Notes under the pieces: model-generated
The model's input: the letters and a program-made list of their open reading frames with translations, nothing else
Database searches by the model: none
What the model was told of the DNA's origin: nothing
Part shown: positions 24,378 to 33,600 of the stretch, one piece after another
How positions within the stretch are numbered: position 1 is the first letter of the stretch
Layout: each line of letters opens with the position of its first letter
Made by a program: the position numbers and the translations under genes
From: an uncultured Oscillospiraceae bacterium
GTDB lineage: Bacteria > Bacillota > Clostridia > Oscillospirales > Ruminococcaceae
Assembly: GCA_958448395.1 (NCBI GenBank)
Contig: CAUDDP010000008.1
Span: forward strand, 1-49,956
Reading direction: 5' to 3'
DNA: 49,956 nt

Positions 24378-25304
24378 TTAACTCTCTCCGTTTACCAACT
24401 TACCAACTAATATGCCATCACGAATATCAATAACACCATCTTGATTGACATCCATGGATTGATCACTTACAATTTTAGCAATTTCAGGTGTTACATCTCT
24501 AAAACTATAATCAAACTCAACCGCACCTACACACGCCTGTGATGTATAAACATAATCCGCCTCAGTCAAGACACCATCATGATCAACATCGCCCAATGCA
24601 TATGTATGGAAATAATAATTAGTATTATCGCTTCCATCTATTATATCTGAATACCTTGTTGTAAGGGTAAAGGCATTATAAACATCTGCCTCTGATGTCG
24701 CTGTAACTTCATATGGAAATTTCAAAACACCTGCCGACTGATTACTACCACTTGCATAAACTCCAAAATTTACTCGGATTGTTTTATCTTTAGGAACAGA
24801 AAATCTTACGTTCTCAAAAAAGGAGTTATTCAATATTGTTTTAGGCTTTTTAGTTGCATCATAGTCAATAACTGCACTCAAAGGTATGTCATCCTTTGGA
24901 TTCCAATCCACTTCTAAAGAAGCATCCACATTCACATTTGTATTTGCAACGATAAACACACCACCATGTGTTGTTGGAACAAAAGAATTTCCATTATAAT
25001 AAACTGGTTTGGCAACATTTAGACTTGCTACAGAAGCACCGGCGTTTTTACTTTCAATTAAAGATAAACCATCCATATATAAATCTGTCATTGCCATTGC
25101 TTCATCCAATGTTTCTGCATTGTCAACAAAATACTGAACTACCTTCTGTGTTACTTCACCTGCGTTTGCAAATGATGCCACATATGCCTCTGCTTCCGCT
25201 GCCTCGTACTCCGCAGCAAATGCCGGAACGGACAGTGCCGAGAATGATGTGAGCATTACAGCAGACGAAACGGCTGCCATCCACTTTGTAACTTTCCGCT
25301 TCAT
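24378..25304 (-). CDS. Secreted dockerin protein of unknown function
   Basis: The 308-residue protein has a signal peptide (cleavage near VPAFAAEY), an Ala/Glu-rich helical segment (about 30-75), an unassigned beta-rich domain (about 95-225) and a C-terminal dockerin (about 235-305) with loops DVDHDGVLTEAD and DVNQDGVIDIRD. The beta domain could be cohesin-like or carbohydrate-binding; no signature convinces me. AGGAGG lies 8 bases before the ATG. A consensus promoter and a 5' hairpin precede the gene. The base composition is lower in GC than in flanking genes, as in the next dockerin gene. Confidence 0.75.
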   Translation of the reverse strand: MKRKVTKWMAAVSSAVMLTSFSALSVPAFAAEYEAAEAEAYVASFANAGEVTQKVVQYFVDNAETLDEAMAMTDLYMDGLSLIESKNAGASVASLNVAKPVYYNGNSFVPTTHGGVFIVANTNVNVDASLEVDWNPKDDIPLSAVIDYDATKKPKTILNNSFFENVRFSVPKDKTIRVNFGVYASGSNQSAGVLKFPYEVTATSEADVYNAFTLTTRYSDIIDGSDNTNYYFHTYALGDVDHDGVLTEADYVYTSQACVGAVEFDYSFRDVTPEIAKIVSDQSMDVNQDGVIDIRDGILVGKLVNGES

Positions 25305-25357
25305 GATACATACCTCCTGTATTTTCTATGCAGTAAAACTCTTTCGTATTCCTGATG

Positions 25358-25397
25358 TAAAAGATAAAATACATTTTTCTTTTTATCTTATCTTTTA
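25358..25397 (-). promoter_or_regulatory. 5'-terminal stem-loop in the dockerin mRNA leader
   Basis: On the minus strand TAAAAGATAA (25388-25397) and TTATCTTTTA (25358-25367) form a 10-bp all but GC-free stem with a 20-base loop. The predicted transcription start, 7 bases past the -10 box, falls at about 25396, so the stem would be at the extreme 5' end of the mRNA. A stabilising role is inferred from other mRNAs with 5' stem-loops. Confidence 0.5.
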
Positions 25398-25402
25398 ATC
25401 TT

Positions 25403-25431
25403 ATTTTATCTTTTTTCCACCTTTTTGTCAA
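25403..25431 (-). promoter_or_regulatory. Promoter of the dockerin gene pair
   Basis: On the minus strand: TTGACA (25426-25431), 17 bases, TAAAAT (25403-25408). It gives a leader of about 92 bases before the ATG at 25304. Confidence 0.84.
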
Positions 25432-25585
25432 GTTATTTTCAAATAAAAAGTACACAAATTTTTCCTGTATTTTTTGTGTAATGTTCCAATATTTTAGAAT
25501 TTCTCATTTTTCTATAAAATTCAAAAAAATTCGACAGCGTCTAGTATCGGCTTTTTATTTTATGCTGCAAAGCAGTTACTTCTAC

Positions 25586-25627
25586 AGAAAAAACAGCCGC
25601 CCTCACCCGAAGGTAAGAACGGCTGTT
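25586..25627 (-). terminator. Terminator of the ABC/GldG/DUF4340 operon
   Basis: On the minus strand AACAGCCG and CGGCTGTT (25592-25599 and 25620-25627) form the base of a stem whose top is CTTACC-TTCG-GGTGAG, a stable UUCG tetraloop, followed by TTTTTT. It lies 15 bases after the small gene at 25642. Confidence 0.88.
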
Positions 25628-25641
25628 CTGTATGGTATCCT

Positions 25642-25932
25642 TTATGCGTCTTTCTGCTGCTTCGTTTCCTGTTCCGCACGGAAAAGCCATGCCCGTGCCA
25701 AGTCCAATGCTGCATACAAGGACGGTCGTTTTGCCGTCTGTATACTCTTGTTCTCGTTTGTAGATAACTGATAAACTTGCAGTAAATCGGCGACGGGAAT
25801 GTTTCCGCTTTTATCTTGGTGGATCACCTGAATCATGGTAACATAAGGGTCACTCATGTAACCATAATACAGACAACTTCCGGAACGTACCAGCGGATAT
25901 CCTTTGTATAAGAAAAAGTCCTGCTCCACCAT
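25642..25932 (-). CDS. Small conserved protein of unknown function
   Basis: The product is about 96 residues and begins MVEQDFFLYKGYPLVRSG. I use the second of two close ATGs, because AAAGG touches the first but is 6 bases from the second. It looks like a single alpha/beta domain (a strand-rich first half with YKGYPLVR and SCLYYGYMSDPYV, then a helical C-terminus, DLARAWLFRAEQETKQQ), with no membrane segment or metal motif. Similar short proteins are, from memory, common in Clostridia. It is the last gene of the ABC/GldG operon, 57 bases after DUF4340 and just before the terminator. No function is assigned. Confidence 0.75.
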   Translation of the reverse strand: MVEQDFFLYKGYPLVRSGSCLYYGYMSDPYVTMIQVIHQDKSGNIPVADLLQVYQLSTNENKSIQTAKRPSLYAALDLARAWLFRAEQETKQQKDA

Positions 25933-25989
25933 AACCATCCTTTCTTTGTATATTGCTTTTTGTGTCTTCTGCTTCCATCTGTGCTTGCC

Positions 25990-27501
25990 TTATTGCCAAG
26001 TTGTCTGGAAGTCTTCCTCTGTATCAAAAATTTCCAGATTATGCTTCAATGCTTCCAGATAAGCCAACCGGCACTGGAAGCTCAGCTGCCCATTGACCGT
26101 AATATAGCAATTAAAATCATCTACCTGATAGAATGCCACTGTGCGGTCTTCCTTGCCGTCTGCTGTGCGATAGTGAATTTCTGCATCCGGTGTACCAGCT
26201 GGTGCCTCTCCAAGCACGACCTCTTCTGCTGCCGTTTGCAGCAGGAATGAATAGAATAACCGATACCGTTCTGTATCTACCTGCTTCCCATCCTTTGTGA
26301 TAGCAGCCGTATCCTTATCCGTACCGCTGTTTACAAAGGAAACCTGTTTGCCGTCTATAGTGACTTCCAGTTCGCTGATGTCCCATACATACGTGGTGAA
26401 CACCAGCTTGGATGCCAAACCAGTCGGTGTAATCGTTGCCCACGGACATTTGTCCGCTGCAACCGCATACAGCATATCTACATCATTCAGCATAACTGGA
26501 TAATATGTACTTTTCGTGTCATCCTCTTCATTGGTTTCTGTAACAGCCTCTCCGATTTTCAGCACATATGTGCCATCTGAGCAATCCAGTGTCAGTGTTG
26601 CAAACGGTTCTGTCATGCCCGCATCTTTTTTTGCCTGTTCATCCGGATGCACTGCTAAGATCTTGCTTGCTGTTAAACCAAACAAGCCTTCGATGACATC
26701 GGTTGACCGTTCCACACTGAGATAAGCAGAAATCGGAGAAACCATCTGATGGTCGGACATCGTACCACCATTGTTTTCATCATGACTGGTGTCACGATGT
26801 TCCAGCACAATCGGTGTTTCCAGATCCCCCCGTTCAATCGTCACGGTTCCAATATCCGGCATGTCCTCATCCGCTGGCTTTTCCAAAATCGTTGTGGAAA
26901 GAAACTCCGTAGCTGCCTTGCTGAAGTTTGCAACCAGAGAAGTTTTTACCGTGTAAACCGTATCGCTGTCCGTCAGTGCAAAATAATTGCTGCTGCCGCC
27001 GGAAACGCTGTCTCCGATGCGGAAGGAAAAGGTACTGCCATCATCAAACTGCATCTCTACCTGTGTGGCATCCTTGCCCAAACCGAACTTTTCCAAATCA
27101 TCCGCATGTTCTTCCACACACTGCTCCGCCTGCAAAGTTGCTGTATTGTTTGCAAGCGTTCCAATCAGAGCGGTATTGATCGGCATGTCCTCCCAGCCTT
27201 CTATGCCAAAAGTCATCATGTCTTCTGTCGTACTGGTGGAATCTTCTGTGGATGCCACAGGATTCTTTATGCGAACCACCTCATAGCTGCCCGTTTCATT
27301 CGTAATAGAAATGTGCTTCACATGGTCAGCAGACTGGTCAGAAAGCGTCAGGGCAGCCTGCTCCTCTGGTGATTGCGTTGTGGCTTCTGTCGTTTCGCTG
27401 CTGCGGTCTTCTCCGGTAGGACGAGTCAGCAATACAATACCGCCGACCAACAGCAGTACCACTGCTGCTCCGCAAATCACACCAATCATTCGTTTTTGCA
27501 T
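25990..27501 (-). CDS. DUF4340 domain protein of a Gld-like ABC system
   Basis: The 503-residue protein has one N-terminal membrane anchor (about residues 7-27) and a long extracytoplasmic part with two similar DUF4340 units (segments FGLGKDATQVEMQFDDGSTFSFRIG and FATLTLDCSDGTYVLKIGEAV are parallel). DUF4340 proteins are regularly encoded next to GldG-like proteins and ABC-2 exporters. That is the case here: four genes in a row form ATPase, permease, GldG and DUF4340. Its molecular role is not established. It lies 24 bases after the GldG-like gene. Confidence 0.83.
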   Translation of the reverse strand: MQKRMIGVICGAAVVLLLVGGIVLLTRPTGEDRSSETTEATTQSPEEQAALTLSDQSADHVKHISITNETGSYEVVRIKNPVASTEDSTSTTEDMMTFGIEGWEDMPINTALIGTLANNTATLQAEQCVEEHADDLEKFGLGKDATQVEMQFDDGSTFSFRIGDSVSGGSSNYFALTDSDTVYTVKTSLVANFSKAATEFLSTTILEKPADEDMPDIGTVTIERGDLETPIVLEHRDTSHDENNGGTMSDHQMVSPISAYLSVERSTDVIEGLFGLTASKILAVHPDEQAKKDAGMTEPFATLTLDCSDGTYVLKIGEAVTETNEEDDTKSTYYPVMLNDVDMLYAVAADKCPWATITPTGLASKLVFTTYVWDISELEVTIDGKQVSFVNSGTDKDTAAITKDGKQVDTERYRLFYSFLLQTAAEEVVLGEAPAGTPDAEIHYRTADGKEDRTVAFYQVDDFNCYITVNGQLSFQCRLAYLEALKHNLEIFDTEEDFQTTWQ

Positions 27502-27525
27502 CCTGTCACGCCGTCCTTTCTGCCA

Positions 27526-29193
27526 TCAGTGGCTCTTTCTGCGTGCCCAGATGACAATCCCAATCACAATCATAACAGCCGGAATGACAACAATCACAAC
27601 AGTGGTGATCATCTTCATCTGCGAAGCCGTGGCATCCATCGAATTGAGATTCATATTCTTAGCAGCAATGACAATATTGTCAGACTTGCCACAAATGGTA
27701 TTCAAGGCACTGATGAAATACTCTGCATTGTTATAGGACGTATCCTGTGCCACATAAACATCAAAATACCCCATAGAGCCGATGACCATGACATCACTTT
27801 CCAGCAGGACATTGTCCTTTGAAATCTGGTTCTGTGAGAAGGCCATGACAGAATAGCTGCTGCGTTCTGCATTGGCGACATCAAACGTTGTCGTAGTCGT
27901 TTCTTCGGTTGCTTCCTCTGTTGTGGCTTCTGTGGTCTTCTCTACACCATTTGCAGCGTCCCATGCGGCTTCTGCCTTTTCTGCATTGCTGTCCAAATTC
28001 AGTGGAACACAATAAGCAGTATCTGCGGTGGTCAAAAGATTTGTGACCACTCTGCCATTATTGGCATCTCTGATGAGAATCGGACGAGAAACCGGTGCCA
28101 CAATCGGCAGAGAGGCATTTGCCAATCCACTGCTGTAGTCACTGCTGACCTGATTGACAATTGGTGCATACATCCGCTGATTGCCGGCAACCATAAGGGT
28201 CACTGCCTGCTGGGTTGTAGCATTGTCATCAATCACATAGCTGGTATCTGCAACAATGTTCCAATCCTTCAGGAAAGCATCCAAGTTCGGCGTATTGCCT
28301 TGTGTAAAGTCTGCAATATAAAGCAGCCGCTTGCCAAGGTTGCCATCATTGTGCAGGAAGGTTTCCAGCTTTTCGATGGCATCCACCGTCAAATCATTCA
28401 CTGGTGCCGGCAGTACCAGCAAGTCATAATCCGCCGGTGAAATTTCATCTGTCACCATATCCAGCTGTGTCACATCATAGCCGTTGTCATCCAACAGCGT
28501 GCTCAGCACCTGTGCTGCATAAACATTCCCATTGGTCGGGTTATAAATACTGTTGCCATTGGAAGTTCCGATAAAGCCCACCCGCTGCGGGTTGGCATCC
28601 GTGACATTCATAATCGCATTGGTCAGAGACTGTTCGCCCTTGAATGCTGTAATACATTCTGCCAGCGTTGCCTGTCCGTAGTAGTAATATTGCAGTTTAT
28701 TCTGATCCATGTCAAAGAATTCCGACAGCGGGAACACCCGTACACGATCGTTGCTGCAAACAATGACATCATCGGAATTGATCGTACCGCTGTACTTGCT
28801 CTGATATTTGGAGAGAATGTCTGGATTCTTTGTAGTATCAAAGTAGGTTACTTCAATTTCACTGGAATAACTCTGATACTTTTTCAGCATCTCCGTTACC
28901 ATTTTCAAGTAAGAATCCTTCTCCAGTGTGCTTTTTTCGCTGGAAACTGCAATTTCGACCGTCGTATCCAAATTTTTGATATAATCAATGGTCTCATCGG
29001 AAACCTCATACAGATTCGATGTGGTCAAATCCAACTTTGCACCCGGATACCGTTCCACCAACAAGCCCACAACGACATTCAGTAAAACAACAATGGCGGT
29101 TACAATCAGTGTTATTGCCACTGCAACACTGCCATATTTCATTTTTTTCTTACGCTGCTTTTGTTTGAGCAGCTTTGCATCCTGTTGTTCCAT
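27526..29193 (-). CDS. GldG-like ABC-transporter auxiliary protein
   Basis: The 555-residue protein has an N-terminal membrane segment (about residues 20-45), a large extracytoplasmic region with the GldG-type ABC_transp_aux domain (DLTTSNLYEVSDETIDYIKNL near the start; the VLPAPVNDLTVDAIEKLETFL region is Rossmann-like), a Thr/Glu-rich linker (about 415-435), and a C-terminal membrane segment (about 528-550) with a basic tail RRKSH. In Bacteroidota GldG is part of gliding motility; in Firmicutes such systems are uncharacterised exporters. Here it follows the permease gene by 20 bases. Confidence 0.86.
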   Translation of the reverse strand: MEQQDAKLLKQKQRKKKMKYGSVAVAITLIVTAIVVLLNVVVGLLVERYPGAKLDLTTSNLYEVSDETIDYIKNLDTTVEIAVSSEKSTLEKDSYLKMVTEMLKKYQSYSSEIEVTYFDTTKNPDILSKYQSKYSGTINSDDVIVCSNDRVRVFPLSEFFDMDQNKLQYYYYGQATLAECITAFKGEQSLTNAIMNVTDANPQRVGFIGTSNGNSIYNPTNGNVYAAQVLSTLLDDNGYDVTQLDMVTDEISPADYDLLVLPAPVNDLTVDAIEKLETFLHNDGNLGKRLLYIADFTQGNTPNLDAFLKDWNIVADTSYVIDDNATTQQAVTLMVAGNQRMYAPIVNQVSSDYSSGLANASLPIVAPVSRPILIRDANNGRVVTNLLTTADTAYCVPLNLDSNAEKAEAAWDAANGVEKTTEATTEEATEETTTTTFDVANAERSSYSVMAFSQNQISKDNVLLESDVMVIGSMGYFDVYVAQDTSYNNAEYFISALNTICGKSDNIVIAAKNMNLNSMDATASQMKMITTVVIVVIPAVMIVIGIVIWARRKSH

Positions 29194-29213
29194 ATTGTGT
29201 TACAGCCTCCTTC

Positions 29214-29966
29214 TTACCGCCAGCGTCTGGTTTCAAATACCCGAACTGTAAAGAAATTGAACAGTACCGCTGTGCTGACATAAAGCAGCACACTGGAAGG
29301 GTTAAACAGTCCATAAGTAAAATCGTAAATACGGCTGAAAAATGCAACCGACCCCATTGCCGTGCCAAGCCAGCTCAACAGCGTACCCAGTATGGTACTA
29401 TTTTCTGCAATGGTTTCTGCGGTACTGGAAACCGTGCCGCTCAGGTAGTCAATCACATACAGTACCACCAGCCCAACAATTCCCAGTACATAGGCAATAA
29501 ACTGATTCACCGTAAAAGCAGAAAGAAACAGGGTAATTGCCATAAAAGCAGCCCCCATCAAAAACAGGGCAATAAAGTTGGAAAGTACAATTGACCATGC
29601 AACTGTACCAAAAAAGCTCAGCAAAATCGCATAGACAAAGACAATCGCAATCCCGATCGCATAAACAGTCAATGCTGCAAAATACTTTCCAAGGACAATG
29701 CTGCCCAATGAAACCGGTGCAGTCAAAAGTCCCTGATCCGTTTTCTGTGCCCGTTCCTCTGACAGCAAACGCATCGTCAGCAGCGGCAGAATCAATACCA
29801 TGACCAACCGCATCCATGCAAAATAGTTACTCATATCTGTTGTGGCATAGCTCAAACAGAACAGCCAGAACAGCAAACCCGATCCCAGATAAAAAACCGT
29901 CAGAAAGACCGGACCGATAGCGGCATTGAAGAATGCCCCCAATTCTCTCCGATAAATCGCTCCCAT
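29214..29966 (-). CDS. ABC-2 type permease (GldF-like)
   Basis: The 250-residue protein has six hydrophobic segments and starts MGAIYRRELGAFFNAAIGPVF, typical for ABC-2/GldF permeases in which the first helix follows an amphipathic N-terminus. The conserved loop after TM2 (LTMRLLSEERAQKTDQGLL) is the family's coupling region. Its ATG directly follows the stop codon of the ATPase gene (TAAATG), so the two are coupled. The transported substrate is unknown. Confidence 0.9.
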   Translation of the reverse strand: MGAIYRRELGAFFNAAIGPVFLTVFYLGSGLLFWLFCLSYATTDMSNYFAWMRLVMVLILPLLTMRLLSEERAQKTDQGLLTAPVSLGSIVLGKYFAALTVYAIGIAIVFVYAILLSFFGTVAWSIVLSNFIALFLMGAAFMAITLFLSAFTVNQFIAYVLGIVGLVVLYVIDYLSGTVSSTAETIAENSTILGTLLSWLGTAMGSVAFFSRIYDFTYGLFNPSSVLLYVSTAVLFNFFTVRVFETRRWR

Positions 29967-31001
29967 TTACTTTGCCCCCTCTTCCGTGTTTTCCGGCTTG
30001 TCCGAAACTGCCGGCTTCTGTGCGGCATCTGCTGTCTTCCCAGAAGCAGAGTTTTTCTGTTCCACCGGCCATTCGCCCATTGTCACCTTGAGGAAGACAT
30101 CTTCCAGTGTCAGCATACCACTTTCCATGCGGTAGATGTTCCAGCCATTCGCCTGTGCCGCAGCATTGACTGCTTTCCGCAAGTCTGCATTTCCGGCAGG
30201 TTCCAACTCATAGTCATACAAACCAGCTTCCTGCTGGGCAGACTGCTGCACCTTAGCAACCCCATTCATAGCACGAAGTACCTGAAGCACCTCAGCGGCA
30301 TCGCCGTCCAACCGCACCTTTAAGCGATGATTCTGAGACATAGACTGTGCAAGGGTATCAATGGCACCGTCTGCCACAATTTTTCCCTTATTGATGATAA
30401 TCACCCTGTCACAGACTGCTTGAATTTCCGACAGAATGTGCGAAGAGAGAATGACAGTATGCCGTTTTCCAAGTCGCTTAATCAACGTCCGCATTTCCCG
30501 CATTTGCTTTGGATCCAAGCCAACCGTCGGTTCGTCCAGAATCAAAATCGGCGGGTTCCCCACCAGAGCCTGTGCCAGACCGACACGCTGCCGGTATCCT
30601 TTGGACAGATTCTTGATAATCCGGTCTTTCACTTCTTCAATTTTGCAGAGATTACAAACCTCCGTGAGATGTGCCTTTCTCGACAGCTTACATTTTTTCA
30701 GGTCATAGACAAAGCTGAGATAACTCATGACTGTCATTTCCTGATAGAGCGGCGGCAGCTCCGGCAGATACCCAATATCCCGTTTTGCCTTGATTGGATT
30801 ATCCAGAATATCGGTATCGTTAATCAGTGCCTCACCGGAAGAGGAACTGATGTAACCGGTCAGCATATTCATCGTAGTCGATTTTCCGGCACCGTTTGGC
30901 CCTAAAAAGCCCACGATTTCACCATCCTGTACCGTGAAGCTGATGTCATCGACCGCAAGGTGACTGCCGTAACGCTTGGTCAGATGATTTACCGTAATCA
31001 T
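29967..31001 (-). CDS. ABC transporter ATP-binding protein (GldA-like)
   Basis: From ATG 31001 the protein has about 344 residues; GGGAGG is 12 bases upstream, a slightly long spacing, and upstream in-frame codons look non-coding. Walker A is GPNGAGKST (about 34-42), the signature NLSKGYRQRVGLAQALV is near 128, and Walker B LILDEPTVGLDP follows. A C-terminal extension of about 110 residues contains a domain seen in GldA/YbhF-like ATPases and an Ala/Glu/Lys-rich tail. It is the first gene of the operon; I could not identify its promoter in the 103 bases after gltX. Confidence 0.9.
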   Translation of the reverse strand: MITVNHLTKRYGSHLAVDDISFTVQDGEIVGFLGPNGAGKSTTMNMLTGYISSSSGEALINDTDILDNPIKAKRDIGYLPELPPLYQEMTVMSYLSFVYDLKKCKLSRKAHLTEVCNLCKIEEVKDRIIKNLSKGYRQRVGLAQALVGNPPILILDEPTVGLDPKQMREMRTLIKRLGKRHTVILSSHILSEIQAVCDRVIIINKGKIVADGAIDTLAQSMSQNHRLKVRLDGDAAEVLQVLRAMNGVAKVQQSAQQEAGLYDYELEPAGNADLRKAVNAAAQANGWNIYRMESGMLTLEDVFLKVTMGEWPVEQKNSASGKTADAAQKPAVSDKPENTEEGAK

Positions 31002-31104
31002 GCGAAAAGAAAACCTCCCTATTACAATATTTCGTTTTGACAGTATCATTCCACTGCCAATCAAACTTACTATATCAGCCTATTGTGAAAATGCTGTGAC
31101 AAAC

Positions 31105-32556
31105 TCACGAAAGACGGTTTATCCCATCCTTTACCCGTTCCAATGTGGCATCCTTACCCAAAATAGCACAGAGTTCAATTCCGCCGCCCGGTGTGAACGG
31201 CTTTCCAGAGAGGGCTGTCCGCAGTGGCCAGAGCATCCAGCCGTTTTTCACACCCATCTCTCCGATTTTTGCAAAAACGGCAGCATGAATGCTGTCTACG
31301 TTCCAGTCAGTCACGCCTTCCAGCACCGGTAAAACTGCTTCCAGTGCTTCCTTTGCAGTTTCCGGTGTGGTCTTCATTTTCTTATGGCGATACAATTCCA
31401 CATCATAATCCGGCAGGACATCAATAAAGTCCACCTGCTCCGGAATCTCCGTAAACAGCTCGGTTCTCGGCTGCAAGACGTGGCACAACAGCTGCAAATC
31501 AGCAGTTTCACTTTTCACAGTCTGCCGAATGTAGGGAATTGCCTTTTCTGCAAATGTCTCCGGTGTCATTTTCCGGATATATTCCCCGTTGATGGCTTTC
31601 AGCTTGACCGGATCAAACAGTGCCGGTGACTTACTGATACCAGAAATCTCAAATGCCTGTGCCAGCTCCTCTATTGTAAAGATCTCCTGTTCCCCGGTCG
31701 GTGCCCAGCCCAGCAAAGCAATAAAGTTGATGATGGCTTCCGGCAGATAGCCCTTCTCCAGCAAATCTTGGAAGGAAGCATCTCCATTCCGTTTAGAAAG
31801 CTTATGGGTCTTGTCCTTCATGACTGGAGAACAATGAATGTAAACTGGTATATCCCAGCCGAATGCCTGATAGAGCAAATTATACTTTGGAGCAGAGGAC
31901 AGATACTCATTGCCACGGATCACATGCGTGATGCCCATCAAGTGGTCATCCACTACATTTGCAAAGTTATAGGTTGGCATTCCATCTGTTTTAATCAGAA
32001 TCTGGTCATCCAAAGTACTGTTTTCTACTGTAATATCGCCGTATACTTCATCATGGAATGTGGTAGTGCCCTCCAGCGGCATTTTCTGCCGGATGACATA
32101 TGGTACACCAGCATCCAGTTTTTCCTGCACTTCTTCCGGTGACAAATTCCGGCAGTGCCGGTCATACATCGGTGCAATGTGAGAAGCCTCCTGAATTTTC
32201 CGTACCTCTTCCAGCCGTTCCTTATCGCAGAAGCAATAGTAAGCGTGACCGCTTTTCACCAACTGCTCTGCATAGCCTTTGAACATGCCCATCCGTTCGG
32301 ATTGGACATATGGGCCAACCGGGCCACCAATATCCGGACCTTCGTCCCATTTTAAACCAGCAATTCGCAGGGTGTTGTAGATAATATCCACAGCCCCTTC
32401 CACGTACCGTTCCTGATCCGTATCTTCAATACGCAGAATAAAATCACCATCATATTTTTTTGCTAAGAGGTAAGCATACAGTGCGGTTCTCAAGTTCCCG
32501 ATATGCATGTAACCGGTCGGACTTGGTGCGAACCGTGTTCTTACACGTTTTTCCAT
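31105..32556 (-). CDS. gltX: Glutamyl-tRNA synthetase
   Basis: GltX charges tRNA-Glu (and possibly tRNA-Gln in organisms using GatCAB). The ATG at 32556 (MEKRVRTRFAPSPTGYMHIG) is preferred over an upstream ATG because AAGGAAG is 8 bases before it; the length is then 483 residues. The class I motifs are HIGN (about residue 17) and the KMSKS equivalent HKLSKRNGD (about 240-250). Zinc-type Cys residues near CFCDKERL are partly present. It is the last gene of the large rimP-to-ribF region, 73 bases past ribF, and could be read from it or from its own promoter. Confidence 0.97.
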   Translation of the reverse strand: MEKRVRTRFAPSPTGYMHIGNLRTALYAYLLAKKYDGDFILRIEDTDQERYVEGAVDIIYNTLRIAGLKWDEGPDIGGPVGPYVQSERMGMFKGYAEQLVKSGHAYYCFCDKERLEEVRKIQEASHIAPMYDRHCRNLSPEEVQEKLDAGVPYVIRQKMPLEGTTTFHDEVYGDITVENSTLDDQILIKTDGMPTYNFANVVDDHLMGITHVIRGNEYLSSAPKYNLLYQAFGWDIPVYIHCSPVMKDKTHKLSKRNGDASFQDLLEKGYLPEAIINFIALLGWAPTGEQEIFTIEELAQAFEISGISKSPALFDPVKLKAINGEYIRKMTPETFAEKAIPYIRQTVKSETADLQLLCHVLQPRTELFTEIPEQVDFIDVLPDYDVELYRHKKMKTTPETAKEALEAVLPVLEGVTDWNVDSIHAAVFAKIGEMGVKNGWMLWPLRTALSGKPFTPGGGIELCAILGKDATLERVKDGINRLS

Positions 32557-32629
32557 TGGTAAGACTTCCTTTCTGTTCGTTTCTATCATATAAAATGGGA
32601 TACCGATTTTATCCGCCGTGCATCAGATG

Positions 32630-33562
32630 CTACGCATCCAATGCATGAGAGAGCGGTTGTCTGCCATGCTGCTGCACGGTTTTTATGTCCCTTGCAATTG
32701 CTGTCTTTAGTGCCTCTAACCCTGAAAATTTCTGTTCACTCCGCAGAAATTCCAACAACTCCAATCGGCACGGCTGCCCATACAAATCTCCCTGATACCC
32801 CAATAAATGCGTTTCTGCAATGGGAATGCGTTCTTCTGAAACCGTTGGCTTCACGCCAATATTTGTCACGCCATCCCAAACGCTCCCATCCATCAAGTAC
32901 ACCTTCGTTCGATATACACCATGCAACGGAACCAGTTGTCCTGCTGCAAAGGGAAGGTTGATGGTCGGAAATTGCAGCGTTCTTCCCAGTGCAGCTCCGT
33001 GCTGCACCACACCGGAAATCTGATAGGGCACACCCAATAAGCGGGCAGCCTGTACAACATTTCCATCCGATAACAATTGCCGAATCCGGCTGGAAGAAAT
33101 CACATCGCCCTCCTGCCGAACGGCCTCCACCACTTCTACGGTAAAGCCCATCTGCCTGCCAAACTGCTGCAAATCTGCTACGCCCCATGCAGCTCGTTTT
33201 CCAAACCGAAAATCCCTGCCACAAAAGAGTTTCTTTGCCCGCATTTTCTGCTGCAAGTAGACGCGGCAAAACGTTTCCCCGTCCATCTCTGCAATCTCTT
33301 CAAATGCTGGACTGACAACATAGACAATGCCGTTTTCTTTCAGCAGTCGCTGCTTCACCGCATCGGGATAGAGATACCGCAGTGGTTCATCGTGCTTCAC
33401 CCGGATAGATGGTGTTTGCATCGTAAACGCTGCAGGCAGCAGTCCTTCCTTTTTGCAGGCAACTGCTGCCTGCAAAACCGCCTGATGACCAATATGCACC
33501 CCATCAAATAAGCCCAGTGCAACAGCAGTCTGTTGGATTTCTGCGGATATTTGCTGCGTCAT
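32630..33562 (-). CDS. ribF: Bifunctional riboflavin kinase/FMN adenylyltransferase
   Basis: RibF turns riboflavin into FMN and FAD. The 310-residue protein has the adenylyltransferase motif LGLFDGVHIGHQAVL (about residues 17-30) and SSSRIRQLL near 155, then the riboflavin kinase domain with the variant FPTINLPF motif (about 200). Gene order truB-ribF is the usual Firmicutes arrangement. The parS site lies in the 60-base gap upstream. AGAGGTTGTACT precedes the ATG and serves as ribosome binding site. Confidence 0.96.
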   Translation of the reverse strand: MTQQISAEIQQTAVALGLFDGVHIGHQAVLQAAVACKKEGLLPAAFTMQTPSIRVKHDEPLRYLYPDAVKQRLLKENGIVYVVSPAFEEIAEMDGETFCRVYLQQKMRAKKLFCGRDFRFGKRAAWGVADLQQFGRQMGFTVEVVEAVRQEGDVISSSRIRQLLSDGNVVQAARLLGVPYQISGVVQHGAALGRTLQFPTINLPFAAGQLVPLHGVYRTKVYLMDGSVWDGVTNIGVKPTVSEERIPIAETHLLGYQGDLYGQPCRLELLEFLRSEQKFSGLEALKTAIARDIKTVQQHGRQPLSHALDA

Positions 33563-33600
33563 AGTACAACCTCTTTTCGTTTGCCATTTCAGAATGGTTT

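Larger units (their letters stand above)
25305..25641. other. AT-rich gene-free region upstream of the dockerin pair
   Basis: This 337-base stretch contains the promoter at 25403-25431, a 5' leader hairpin at 25358-25397, and the terminator of the ABC/GldG operon at 25586-25627. Between 25432 and 25585 it is very AT-rich and I see no gene. Confidence 0.7.
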
